A stretch of 10,491 nucleotides of DNA from Cyanobacteria bacterium UBA11370. GTDB lineage: Bacteria; Cyanobacteriota; Cyanobacteriia; Cyanobacteriales; Coleofasciculaceae. Positions within the stretch are counted from its first letter, which is position 1; each line of letters begins with the position of its first letter. Shown here piece by piece: positions 1 through 6,388 of this stretch. A program made the translations under genes and the position numbers. The notes beneath the pieces are model-generated. The model was not told where the DNA came from. It saw only the letters and a list, made by a program, of their open reading frames with translations, and searched no databases. The stretch lies in NCBI GenBank assembly GCA_003486645.1, contig DNGI01000252.1, positions 1 through 10,491 on the forward strand, given 5' to 3'.

Positions 1-21
1 GGGGAGTGGGGAGTGGGGGAG
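1..21. repeat. Short tandem heptamer repeat (GGGGAGT)
   Basis: Two exact copies of GGGGAGT are followed by a third, shifted G-rich unit at the very start of the window. The array may continue outside the window to the left. It matches the short tandemly repeated sequences of cyanobacterial intergenic DNA and has no visible coding role. Confidence 0.6.
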
Positions 22-74
22 ATAAAGGGATTGACAAAAGACTAATTTAATGATATTCGCAAAAGCAAAACTAT

Positions 75-135
75 AGTTCAGGACTTACGCATGAACGAAA
101 AATAGAGTGAGGGTGCCTATCAATGCGCCCCTACC
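75..135. repeat. Probable interspersed cyanobacterial repeat remnant
   Basis: The stretch begins with TTCAGGACTTACGCA, a sequence I associate with the ends of small interspersed elements in many cyanobacterial genomes; this is recalled familiarity, not a search. Further in, AGGGTGC (110-116) can pair imperfectly with GCGCCCCT (125-132) across an 8-base loop, with one bulged C. It lies directly behind the stop codon of the first minus-strand gene. No transposase is present, so at most this is a non-autonomous remnant. Confidence 0.3.
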
Positions 136-148
136 AATAGCGCGATCG

Positions 149-1180
149 CTATCTCTGACTTTGGTTTAACGCTTGATTCCAGAGCCGTACTAACTCCGTG
201 TGGTGTATGCTATCGACGTTTATGCACAGATAATCGTGGCATACAAGCCCATCCTTGATGAAAACTTCGTCTGTTGGCATATTTTGACAGAAACTAGTAG
301 AAGCTCTTCCCACAGAACCACAGACATTGTACAATCTTAAAGACTGCCAATTTTCATCTATTGCATACTCTGGATCTATAGAGGAAAGCTTCGGGATAGA
401 CGTACCAAAAAGAGTATCGTTATCTTGAGTCATAGGTAGGTGTAGTCCGTCTTTAAAGACATAGATAGCTATTATGTAAGCGCCATTATCTCCAAAGACG
501 CAGCCGTTTTTGAACCCATTAGGCAGTTCGGGTAAAGGGTGATTGTCGTACAAAGATTGAACTTCACTTTTTACCTCTTCCCAAGTAACGCAACGTCTTA
601 ATTCTTGAGTATTATATATTTCATTGGCAATACAGCCTGCTGCATTAAATTCATTAATTATGCGATCGCCTTCATCCCAATAACTCAAAGATTCAAGGGT
701 TAGCACTTCAGCAGGTGCAAACAAACGATAAGCGGTAATACCTGCTTCATTTTCGTTGTTCCATGCAACTCCTACATAGTTTCCCTGCTGAAAGATGACC
801 TCACCTCTATCCGTGTAAATTTGCTGATTAAAAACCTTGCCTAAACTAAAGCTAGCTTCAGGTTCTGATGTGTAAATTATACAGACTTGACCTTCTGTTG
901 TTGAAGGATAAATATCCGTTGTTTCTTCCCACCCTGACCAACTGCCTAGAAAAGGAACTACTGCTGGATCGCGGCGTGACCAATTTTCTGCAAATGCCCT
1001 GGCTTCTCTTTGACGTTCAGGTTGTTCATATTGATTCCAATAGTCAACTTGACGCTGAAAGTCAGGCATTAATTGTTGGAGTTCTTCATCAGTTGGATAG
1101 GACTGAATTTGTGCATAAGCAAGGTCAGTATCTATCCCACAGATAATCAACAGTATAATACCAAGTAGTTGTTTTTTCAT
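149..1180 (-). CDS. Secreted cysteine-rich protein of unknown function
   Basis: I do not recognise this 343-residue protein. It begins MKKQLLG, followed by a hydrophobic stretch (residues 5-14) and a good signal-peptidase I site AYA|QIQ after residue 23, so export to the periplasm or outside is likely. It is not a lipoprotein: the C14 context is LIIC, lacking the small residue before Cys. The mature part has eight cysteines (100, 183, 197, 227, 287, 298, 314, 319), an even number that could form disulfides. An acidic, Trp/Tyr-rich early region (about 24-90) precedes a region of likely beta strands. The start is ATG; a GAGGGA lies about 12 bases upstream, a rather long spacing. The LRR gene upstream ends 74 bases away on the same strand, so co-transcription is possible. 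The TAG stop overlaps a HIP1 site. That it is a real gene is supported by length, signal peptide and composition; its function is open. Confidence 0.8.
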   Translation of the reverse strand: MKKQLLGIILLIICGIDTDLAYAQIQSYPTDEELQQLMPDFQRQVDYWNQYEQPERQREARAFAENWSRRDPAVVPFLGSWSGWEETTDIYPSTTEGQVCIIYTSEPEASFSLGKVFNQQIYTDRGEVIFQQGNYVGVAWNNENEAGITAYRLFAPAEVLTLESLSYWDEGDRIINEFNAAGCIANEIYNTQELRRCVTWEEVKSEVQSLYDNHPLPELPNGFKNGCVFGDNGAYIIAIYVFKDGLHLPMTQDNDTLFGTSIPKLSSIDPEYAIDENWQSLRLYNVCGSVGRASTSFCQNMPTDEVFIKDGLVCHDYLCINVDSIHHTELVRLWNQALNQSQR

Positions 1181-1254
1181 TTATCTTTGATATCCCTCAA
1201 TAAAGCTATAATTTTATTCAATAGAAACTCTAGCTTACCTTCATCAAGCCAATT

Positions 1255-2277
1255 TTAAAAGGCGTGGTGAGCCAGTGGTTCATAGGGTGGTTGTAATAAT
1301 CTCACTCTCTGAGGTGGGAAGTACTCAAACTCGCAAACATCGGGGGGACTAACTGGACAAATTGGGCGTGCGATCGGATTACCTGTCAGGTTAAGCTCAT
1401 ACAGATTTGTTAGGCTTGATAGAGGACTGATATCTGTAATTTCGTTGTAACTGAGGTAAAGCTTTTCCAAATTGGTAAGTTTGGCTAAAGGGGTAACATC
1501 CTGGATTTTGTTATTGTCGAGGTAAAGCGCAGTCAAATTTGTCAGTTCTGCCAGAGGAGTAACATCTGTGATTGAGTTTCCAAGGGCAAGCGAATTTAGG
1601 TTTGTAAGTACGGCTAGAGAGCTGATATTTTGAATTTGGTTATCATCAAGCCTAAGCTGAGTCAGGTTTGTAAGTACGGCTAGAGGGGTAACATCTGTAA
1701 TTTGGTTGTTATGGAGGTAAAGCCAATTCAGATTTGTGAGTTTTGCCACAGGACTAACATCTTTAATTTGATTGGTATTTAAGTTAAGTCCTTTCAGATT
1801 TGTGAGTTTTGCCAGAGGATTAACATCTTTAATTTGGTTTTTATGAAGGCTAAGTTCGGTCAGATTTGTGAGTTTATCTAGAGGTTTAACATCTGTGATT
1901 TGATTGTAACTAAGACTCAATACATTTAGGTTTTTGAGTCTGGATAAAGGAGTAACATCTTTAATTTGATTGTTTCTAAGATCAAGGGAATTGAGATTGG
2001 TGAGTTCTGCCAGAGGACGAATATCTGTAATTTCGTAGTGACCGAGGTTAAGTTCATTACGAATTGATAGATTTTGGGTAGCCCGTTCACAATCAGTTGT
2101 GCCTGCTTCGGCTAATAGTAACTCTACGGTTTTTCTGACTTCGGCTGATAAATTCGCTTGCGTTTCACACCATTCTTTAAAAGAACTTCCAGGACGAGGT
2201 TCGACAGCTTGAGTAACGTCCCAGCCACTGAATATCCACATACTTATGATTAGAGTAATTGTGGGAGTCGGTTTCAT
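1255..2277 (-). CDS. Secreted leucine-rich-repeat protein (internalin-type LRR)
   Basis: This 340-residue protein has a signal peptide (hydrophobic residues 8-18, likely cleavage after TQA at 24). A short N-terminal cap contains C37 and C63. About eleven leucine-rich repeats follow (residues ~74-303), built on a 22-residue consensus of the form LTNLxxLxLxxNQIxDVTPLAx, as in internalin-like LRR proteins. The C-terminal cap has C307 and C315. Such LRR solenoids bind proteins; the partner here is unknown, and the site of action should be the periplasm or cell surface. I chose ATG at 2277 over an upstream in-frame TTG at 2286: AGGAAG lies 10 bases before the ATG but almost touches the TTG. One repeat (residues ~225-245) is only 21 residues long. 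No LPXTG anchor or transmembrane tail is visible. A candidate promoter with a palindrome lies just upstream. Confidence 0.9.
   Translation of the reverse strand: MKPTPTITLIISMWIFSGWDVTQAVEPRPGSSFKEWCETQANLSAEVRKTVELLLAEAGTTDCERATQNLSIRNELNLGHYEITDIRPLAELTNLNSLDLRNNQIKDVTPLSRLKNLNVLSLSYNQITDVKPLDKLTNLTELSLHKNQIKDVNPLAKLTNLKGLNLNTNQIKDVSPVAKLTNLNWLYLHNNQITDVTPLAVLTNLTQLRLDDNQIQNISSLAVLTNLNSLALGNSITDVTPLAELTNLTALYLDNNKIQDVTPLAKLTNLEKLYLSYNEITDISPLSSLTNLYELNLTGNPIARPICPVSPPDVCEFEYFPPQRVRLLQPPYEPLAHHAF
1321..2058 (-). repeat. 66-bp coding tandem repeats of the LRR gene
   Basis: The DNA for the leucine-rich repeats is itself visibly periodic at about 66 bases. Near-identical stretches such as the codons for LTNL and for DVTPLA recur in each unit. 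This pattern fits repeat expansion or homogenisation by recombination within the gene. One unit is 3 bases shorter (about 1543-1605). Confidence 0.75.
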
Positions 2278-2312
2278 GGTTGACAAACTTCCTGTCAGTA
2301 AGGTTTAGATTT

Positions 2313-2356
2313 TTCTGATCATGTCAGAATTATAGCTAGCCTATTTGATTCGTGAA
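2313..2356 (-). promoter_or_regulatory. Candidate promoter with overlapping palindrome for the LRR gene
   Basis: On the minus strand a perfect TATAAT (2334 down to 2329) is preceded, 16 bases upstream, by TTCACG (2356 down to 2351), a 4/6 match to TTGACA. Immediately after the -10 box is a perfect palindrome, TTCTGA and TCAGAA (2313-2318 and 2324-2329) with a 5-base spacer. This is about where transcription would start, and is placed as an operator might be. The LRR start codon lies about 45 bases further on. This is motif-based inference only. Confidence 0.4.
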
Positions 2357-2457
2357 CAAGAAAAACTTGGGAGACTCTTGAGGACTATTGAAGACAAGGG
2401 AGAGGTATTTTACAAATCATTTAGACTGGCTATAGGACTCAGATTTAGATGTTAAAG

Positions 2458-4074
2458 TTAGGGACGGTGCAACACTTTAATTTGGGTATTCTGCTCGTAG
2501 GCATCGCCTGTAATTCCTGCTAAGAGTTTACCATCGGAACTGACAACCAGATGTCTCATGGGCAGTTGATCAACAGTGGCTTCTAGTTCCCCTGTTTGTA
2601 AATTCCACACCTTCAGTCCCTGATTGGTGTTGCCCAAAATGCGATCGCGGCTGAGGGCAATGTTCTCTTGCCAATAATACGATTGTTCAGGAGAAGAGGA
2701 TAGGAGTTCTTGCGCTTTGAGTTTTCCTGTTGTCAAATCCCATAGTTTTAAATGAGTTTTGGGTTGGCTATATGAGGTAATTACTCCTATGTGTCCGTCT
2801 AAACTGATGTGTGCCGATCTAATTGATTGAAACAATAAATTAGCGTTCTTGAGAACCGTTTGTTGATTAGTTGCTAAATTCCACACCACAAGTTTGCTAT
2901 TTAATTCAACCAGTGCAGTTTTAGCATCTGGACTGATAGCTAGGGGATAAAAACGTGGCGAATTGCCTTGAATTGCAACTGGGCCAATTTGAATCTCAGC
3001 CGTTGGTAAATTGGGCAATGCTGCTTTTAGTTTACCTGTTGCCAAATCCCAGACTTTAATCTCGCCATAGGTGCTACTAATAATAGTTTTGCTATCCGAT
3101 GAAATTCTGACTTGGCGAATATCACTAGAATGCCCTTTGAGTATTTTAGGAGGCTGATTTGAGGTAATAGACCAAATGCGAACCATGCGATCGCCACTCC
3201 CACTGACAACGGTTTTACCATCGGGTGCGATCGCTACAGTCTGAATTTCACCGGAATCACTCTGAAATGTTTTTCTTAATTGTCCCGTTTGTAAATCCCA
3301 AACTTTAAGTGCTTTATCTTTTCCGCCACTGACTAAGGTTTTGCCATCAGGACTTAGGGCAATGGCAGAGATTGTAGAATGTTTATTGATGAAACGAACA
3401 ACTATGAAATTGCAGTAAGGAGACTGGGTTGCATCTTGAGAACAGGGCTTTGATAGGATAGGTTTGGATTTATGTTGAAGAGATGGAAAAACATATAAAC
3501 TGGCAACGTTCCAGATCATAATTATAGCGATCGCTATAATCCAGACTACTCTAGGGGTTAGATTCCCGGATGTTTGCTGTTCAAATCCTTCTCCTAAAAT
3601 AATTTGTGCTAATTCACGACGACTGCGATCGGCTTCGTACCAAAACGCGCACCCGAATATAACTAATAATAGAATCGGCATTCCTAAGAACTGGAAGGCT
3701 GTAAATAGTTCTACATCCCCAGACCAAGCCCCAAACAGAAAAATTGGAATTGTAGCGCTGTACCAGACTAAGTACCAAAACACTAAAAAAGCGGTGACAA
3801 AGGGATGCAATTTTAGAGTGATGTGAATCACAGTTCCACCTGATAAGGATTCAAATCGCCCTCGGATAGTGGGTAAAAAAGAGTTACGGTAGCGAATAAT
3901 GCGATGGATTTCAAATCCAGAGTTATTAATTGTTCCTTCATAGGGAACATGGTGGCGAGAAAAAGACCATCGAAATGTCTTTGGGGCTTCAATTTGGGCG
4001 GCTAACTTCTCGATAACAGTAGATAGTGACTCTTGAGTGTGTAGGCTAAAAGTATTGTTGGGTAAAAGTTGCAT
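2458..4074 (-). CDS. Membrane-anchored WD40 beta-propeller protein
   Basis: This 538-residue protein has two parts. Residues 1-160 resemble a small cyanobacterial membrane-protein family in which a soluble lead region (pattern Y-R-N-S-F-L-P near 62-68, then gT.I.I.l.lHPF) runs into two membrane helices (about 91-114 and 122-144). A third helix lies at about 175-197. From about 226 to the end there are seven WD-type blades, recognisable by SPDGK turns and strand ends KVWDLQTG, RIWSI, KVWDLATG, VVWNLATN, KLWDLTTG, KVWNLQTG and a final degenerate IKVL. Seven blades would close one complete propeller. WD40 propellers are protein-docking platforms; no kinase, protease or other catalytic domain is attached, so the role is probably scaffolding at the membrane. 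The start is ATG with no clear Shine-Dalgarno sequence. A copy of the 120-bp repeat lies 151 bases upstream. Confidence 0.88.
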   Translation of the reverse strand: MQLLPNNTFSLHTQESLSTVIEKLAAQIEAPKTFRWSFSRHHVPYEGTINNSGFEIHRIIRYRNSFLPTIRGRFESLSGGTVIHITLKLHPFVTAFLVFWYLVWYSATIPIFLFGAWSGDVELFTAFQFLGMPILLLVIFGCAFWYEADRSRRELAQIILGEGFEQQTSGNLTPRVVWIIAIAIIMIWNVASLYVFPSLQHKSKPILSKPCSQDATQSPYCNFIVVRFINKHSTISAIALSPDGKTLVSGGKDKALKVWDLQTGQLRKTFQSDSGEIQTVAIAPDGKTVVSGSGDRMVRIWSITSNQPPKILKGHSSDIRQVRISSDSKTIISSTYGEIKVWDLATGKLKAALPNLPTAEIQIGPVAIQGNSPRFYPLAISPDAKTALVELNSKLVVWNLATNQQTVLKNANLLFQSIRSAHISLDGHIGVITSYSQPKTHLKLWDLTTGKLKAQELLSSSPEQSYYWQENIALSRDRILGNTNQGLKVWNLQTGELEATVDQLPMRHLVVSSDGKLLAGITGDAYEQNTQIKVLHRP

Positions 4075-4224
4075 AGTTAGGAAGTCTGCTGATCGGACTA
4101 AAAATAAAGAGATTTATCGGTTACATCTTCCTATCTATTAATATATCTGTCTTGAAGAGGGGGCTAGGCAGAAAGAAAGAAAATAGAATGATTTTGTGAA
4201 GAGATATAAAGATGTAAGTGACAG

Positions 4225-4347
4225 ATCAGCAATTGGCAACGGATGTGATAACGGATGTAACGGATGATTGAGTTCCAACTTATCGATGTTGCCGACGATA
4301 GATCAGGGTGCAACGCGATCGCCTAAAGCTCAAAATAAGGTTGGGTT
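4225..4347. repeat. Long direct repeat, copy A (123 bp)
   Basis: This is nearly identical to 5252-5371 in the same orientation. By eye there are four base substitutions and one 3-base difference (an extra CGA here around 4296). It begins with a small array of AACGGATG-type units and ends after a HIP1 site with AAGCTCAAAATAAGGTT. No open reading frame or transposase belongs to it. It lies 151 bases upstream of the WD40 start codon. Confidence 0.9.
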
Positions 4348-4369
4348 GAGGGCAGAAAGTGCGATCACT

Positions 4370-4410
4370 TTTGGGTTGGGTGTTTGATTGAAGTTACGCA
4401 CCAACCCAAA
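4370..4410. repeat. Palindromic intergenic repeat (TTTGGGTTGG arms)
   Basis: TTTGGGTTGG at 4370-4379 is exactly complementary to CCAACCCAAA at 4401-4410, giving a 10-bp stem with a 21-base loop; a few inner bases can pair if one G is bulged. Palindromes of the form TTGGGTTG...CAACCCAA with GTTACGCA inside are frequent in cyanobacterial spacers, and this looks like a partly decayed member. No T-run follows on either strand, so an intrinsic terminator is unlikely. Confidence 0.6.
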
Positions 4411-4531
4411 GGAAAAACGTGCGATCGCCCCATCGATTACTACAAATGGAATGGCAATTATTTGATCAGTGGGGTTACATTACATTTGTTGCCCTATTTA
4501 ATTAGCACCAAAGGGGTGTAGTATTTACAGG

Positions 4532-4566
4532 CGGACATATTTTCCCATTATAAAAAAGTATATCCG
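4532..4566. other. AT-rich hairpin downstream of the toxin gene
   Basis: CGGACATATTTT (4532-4543) pairs with AAAAGTATATCCG (4554-4566), giving twelve pairs (one of them G-T) interrupted by one C/A mismatch, with a loop of about 10 bases. It begins about 70 bases past the toxin stop and could mark the 3' end of the toxin-antitoxin transcript. It lacks the U-tract of a classical intrinsic terminator, so that role is only a guess. Confidence 0.4.
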
Positions 4567-4636
4567 AAAACACAGGAAAAATCAACCCTTCCAAGTCCGG
4601 CTAAAATAGCCTCCTCTAGGGAATCGTGCCATCAAC

Positions 4637-4969
4637 TCACTGTTGCAAAATCTCCACTATCGTGGCAATCACTTCATTAATCTTTTCTAATTTGAGTTGA
4701 CCCGCCTTGTAGAGGATGATTTGTTTATCTGCCGTAAATAAACGATTGGGTCTGACATTGCTACTCTGCCTCAGTCCTCCAGAGCTAAAATCATTTGACT
4801 CAATTACAACAGCATATTCATCAGTAACGGCACGACTGGTAATTTGACACAGAATTAAATCATCCCCTGATAATACAGCAACAACTAAAGCCGGTCGTCT
4901 CTTCGCTTGAGTCAAATCTGAAAAGGGAAAAGGGACAACAACAACATCCCCTTTTACAAATCTTGCCAA
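4637..4969 (-). CDS. PemK/MazF-family toxin (endoribonuclease)
   Basis: The 110-residue protein has the hallmarks of the PemK/MazF fold: KGDVVVVPFPFSDL at residues 6-19, KRRPALVV at 23-30, CQITS at 41-45 and SNVRPNRLFT at 70-79. Length is normal for the family. Characterised members are mRNA-cleaving RNases whose activity is blocked by a co-expressed antitoxin. R24/R25 and T44 fall where the family's conserved Arg and Thr/Ser of the active site are expected. The start is TTG at 4969: an in-frame stop lies two codons upstream, there is no early ATG, and an AGGAGG (4977-4982) sits 7 bases ahead. The gene overlaps the antitoxin end by 16 bases, so translation is probably coupled. Cytoplasmic. 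Family assignment is firm; actual toxicity and target sequence cannot be read from the sequence. Confidence 0.92.
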   Translation of the reverse strand: MARFVKGDVVVVPFPFSDLTQAKRRPALVVAVLSGDDLILCQITSRAVTDEYAVVIESNDFSSGGLRQSSNVRPNRLFTADKQIILYKAGQLKLEKINEVIATIVEILQQ

Positions 4970-5175
4970 GCATCATCCTCCTCTGCCTTTAACCAGTCTT
5001 TTTGTAAAGAAGATTCACTAACCTGATAGAGTTCTAATGTTTGGGATTTATCCTTGAGCTTCAGAAACCGGAGGAAATCCAGAACTTCTTTCAAAAGAAA
5101 CTCTGGAGTCTGCTCTATTTCATGGATAATTAATTCTTTGATACTCATCGGCGGGCAGGGTGAGAGTTTGTCCAT
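4954..5175 (-). CDS. Antitoxin, DUF2281-like, partner of PemK/MazF toxin
   Basis: This 73-residue protein lies directly upstream of the toxin and overlaps it by 16 bases, the usual antitoxin-first order. Its core, MSIKELIIHEIEQTPE then LLKEVLDFLRFLK (residues 10-39), is typical of the small DUF2281-type antitoxins of cyanobacteria. The acidic tail (AEEDDAWQDL, about 64-73) is the part expected to bind and neutralise the toxin. Two ATG starts are possible, at 5175 and at 5148 (residue 10). Homologues as I remember them usually begin near the second, and neither has a Shine-Dalgarno sequence, so the true protein may be 64 residues. No clear DNA-binding motif is seen, so autoregulation is uncertain. 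A long repeat copy begins 77 bases upstream. Confidence 0.85.
   Translation of the reverse strand: MDKLSPCPPMSIKELIIHEIEQTPEFLLKEVLDFLRFLKLKDKSQTLELYQVSESSLQKDWLKAEEDDAWQDL
4977..4982 (-). promoter_or_regulatory. Shine-Dalgarno site fixing the toxin TTG start
   Basis: On the minus strand AGGAGG lies 7 bases before the TTG at 4969, inside the antitoxin coding sequence. It is the clearest ribosome-binding site in the window, and it decides the toxin start because no ATG is available in frame. Confidence 0.8.
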
Positions 5176-5180
5176 AGCGA

Positions 5181-5204
5181 TTCTATTCTATATTTCTATA
5201 TTGG
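5181..5204 (-). promoter_or_regulatory. Possible operator/promoter repeats upstream of the antitoxin
   Basis: Just ahead of the antitoxin start is a run of three short AT-rich units on the TTCTATA theme. On the minus strand they read AATATAGAA, ATATAGAA and TAGAAT. They include -10-like boxes and could be the kind of direct repeats that toxin-antitoxin complexes bind. There is no good -35 box and no experimental support. Confidence 0.25.
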
Positions 5205-5251
5205 AGAAAGCACCCTCTGCCTTTATTCACCTCCCATCCTCTCCTCACCAA

Positions 5252-5371
5252 ATCAGCAATTGGCAACGGATGTGATAACGGATGTAACGGATGATTGAGT
5301 TCCAAATTATCGATGTTGCCGATAGATCAGGGTGCGACGCGATCGCATAAAGCTCAAAATAAGGTTAGGTT
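5252..5371. repeat. Long direct repeat, copy B (120 bp)
   Basis: Second copy of the 4225-4347 repeat, same orientation, offset by 1027 bases at the left end. Differences seen by eye are C to A in the TTCCAA(c/a)TTATC stretch, loss of CGA after TTGC, A to G before the HIP1 site, C to A just after it, and G to A near the end. It lies 77 bases upstream of the antitoxin start. Together the two copies bracket the toxin-antitoxin genes. Confidence 0.9.
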
Positions 5372-5501
5372 TTCCTCCAGGGAAAGCAATCAGATTTCCA
5401 TCATGCAGTCAAGCTAGGCGCTCATTTTTACAGCTATTTTAACAACAACCACTTGCCCCTAAAGCCTATATTAAAAATAACTGGATAAACAAAATATCCC
5501 C

Positions 5502-5549
5502 TATCCATTAATCCGTTAATCCGCTACATCCGTTACCCAATCCGTTGCC
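5502..5549. repeat. Inverted AACGGAT-type tandem array
   Basis: On the given strand TATCCATT, AATCCGTT and AATCCGCT follow each other with an exact 8-base period, then two longer-spaced ATCCGTT units. Bases 5519-5549 are an inverted copy of 5262-5292 (27 of 31 positions match by eye), and hence also of 4235-4265. The array ends 18 bases after the pentapeptide-gene stop. Confidence 0.75.
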
Positions 5550-5567
5550 ACGCTTCCTTCCCCAACT

Positions 5568-6209
5568 TCACTCAGCTATTCCCTCTAAAGACGTACCAAC
5601 CACACAAGCCCGATCTAAATTAGCACCCTCTAAATTTGCCTGTTCCAACTCAGCACAGAGTAAATTTGCACCTGTAAGTATCACACCTGCAAGATTAGCG
5701 CCCCGCAGATCTGCCTCTTCCAAATTCGCTTCACTCAAGGTTGCTCCTTGTAAATTTGCTTGAGATAAATCTGCCCCTTGAAGATTAGCACTATTGAGAT
5801 TTGCTCCCCGCAAGTCAGCCCCTCGAAAATCTACACCCTGCAAGTTAACTCCCATTAAATTAGCACCACTTAAAAACGCACCTGCTAACGAAGCTTGAGT
5901 TAATTTAGCACCCATTAAGTTCGCACCTCGGAGGTTGCTACCGCGCAAGTCAGCCCCTGTTAAGTCAGCTTGCATCAGGTTCGCCCCCAACAAATTAGAC
6001 CGCAAGTCTGCTGAGACTAATCGAGCCGAGATCAGATTAGCACCATCCAGACGCGCCCCATTGAGATTAGCCCTCTCAAAATTTGTTCCGACCAGACTAG
6101 CACCTGCCAAATTAACCCGTTCTAACTGACTAGCCGAAAGGTCTTCGTCGTCTAAATTTGCTCCCGACAATTGCTTAATTTTTCCTGCTCGAATTGCCTC
6201 TATCTCCAT
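5568..6209 (-). CDS. Pentapeptide-repeat protein
   Basis: The 213-residue protein consists, after a short lead (MEIEAIRAGKIKQ), of about 38 tandem pentapeptides with the A(D/N)LxX pattern (ANLxG, ADLRG and similar) running almost to the C-terminus. Such proteins fold into a right-handed quadrilateral beta-helix and are very abundant in cyanobacteria; most have no known role. No signal peptide or membrane segment is present, so it is probably cytoplasmic. The regular period breaks once: around residues 71-75 the repeat ADLRS is followed by the four-residue NLLG. ATG at 6209 is preferred over the adjacent TTG at 6212, because AAGGG lies 6 bases before the ATG. A gyrase-protecting (Qnr/MfpA-like) role cannot be claimed from sequence alone. 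A heptamer array lies directly upstream. Confidence 0.93.
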   Translation of the reverse strand: MEIEAIRAGKIKQLSGANLDDEDLSASQLERVNLAGASLVGTNFERANLNGARLDGANLISARLVSADLRSNLLGANLMQADLTGADLRGSNLRGANLMGAKLTQASLAGAFLSGANLMGVNLQGVDFRGADLRGANLNSANLQGADLSQANLQGATLSEANLEEADLRGANLAGVILTGANLLCAELEQANLEGANLDRACVVGTSLEGIAE

Positions 6210-6218
6210 CAATTTCCC

Positions 6219-6253
6219 TTTTGAATTTTGAGTTTTAAATTTTGACTTTTAAA
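6219..6253. repeat. Heptamer tandem array TTTTGAN, five units
   Basis: TTTTGAA, TTTTGAG, TTTTAAA, TTTTGAC and TTTTAAA follow one another with no break in period. The array lies only 9 bases upstream of the pentapeptide-gene ATG, so on the minus strand it forms part of that gene's leader. Confidence 0.85.
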
Positions 6254-6343
6254 TTAGTGCAAGAGTTGTGAGTTTTGAATACATATCCCTATAAATTCAG
6301 TTTTCGCTTACACAGGATAAGGGTTTCAGGTTCTTTTTCGGAG

Positions 6344-6374
6344 ATTATAATTAAAGTTTTAACTCAACACTCAA
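6344..6374 (-). promoter_or_regulatory. Weak candidate promoter for the pentapeptide gene
   Basis: On the minus strand a perfect TATAAT (6349 down to 6344) is preceded by TTGAGT (6374 down to 6369) at a long 19-base spacing. The -35-like box comes from the neighbouring AACTCAN heptamer array. Transcription would start about 125-130 bases ahead of the start codon. The spacing makes this doubtful. Confidence 0.25.
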
Positions 6375-6388
6375 AACTCAGAACTCAT
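6361..6388. repeat. Heptamer tandem array AACTCAN, overlapping a stop codon
   Basis: AACTCAA, CACTCAA, AACTCAG and AACTCAT run with an exact period of 7. The array contains the stop codon and the last codons (M-S-S-E-F) of the DICT-domain gene, so the C-terminus of that protein is written in repeat DNA. Confidence 0.85.

Larger units (their letters stand above)
4075..4636. other. 562-bp non-coding gap with repeats and hairpins
   Basis: No convincing gene is present. The gap contains one copy of the long direct repeat (4225-4347), an inverted repeat built on TTTGGGTTGG (4370-4410), two HIP1 sites and an AT-rich hairpin (4532-4566). It separates the toxin stop from the WD40 start, so it should hold the WD40 promoter, but I see no -35/-10 pair good enough to name. 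Confidence 0.6.
5176..5567. other. 392-bp non-coding gap with repeat copy B and inverted partner
   Basis: This gap separates the antitoxin start from the pentapeptide-gene stop. It contains the second long repeat copy (5252-5371) and, in opposite orientation, a degenerate AACGGAT array (5502-5549). I found no gene in it; the promoter of the toxin-antitoxin pair must lie in its left part. Confidence 0.6.

Noticed and set aside
4225..4270. CRISPR array or replication iterons from the AACGGATG units
   Set aside because: Units are only 8-12 bases with irregular spacing and no unique spacers; there is no cas, rep or dnaA gene nearby and no clear AT-rich unwinding region with DnaA boxes.
4225..5371. 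Composite transposon or IS pair carrying the toxin-antitoxin genes
   Set aside because: The flanking repeats have no transposase frame, and I see no terminal inverted repeats or target-site duplications.
5545..5763. Plus-strand frame rich in KFA/KLA-like repeats opposite the pentapeptide gene
   Set aside because: The repetitiveness is only the antisense reading of the pentapeptide-coding repeats.
5568..6209. Quinolone-resistance (Qnr-like) function for the pentapeptide protein
   Set aside because: Only the generic repeat fold can be seen; cyanobacteria carry many such proteins with no link to gyrase, and no Qnr-specific loops are identifiable.
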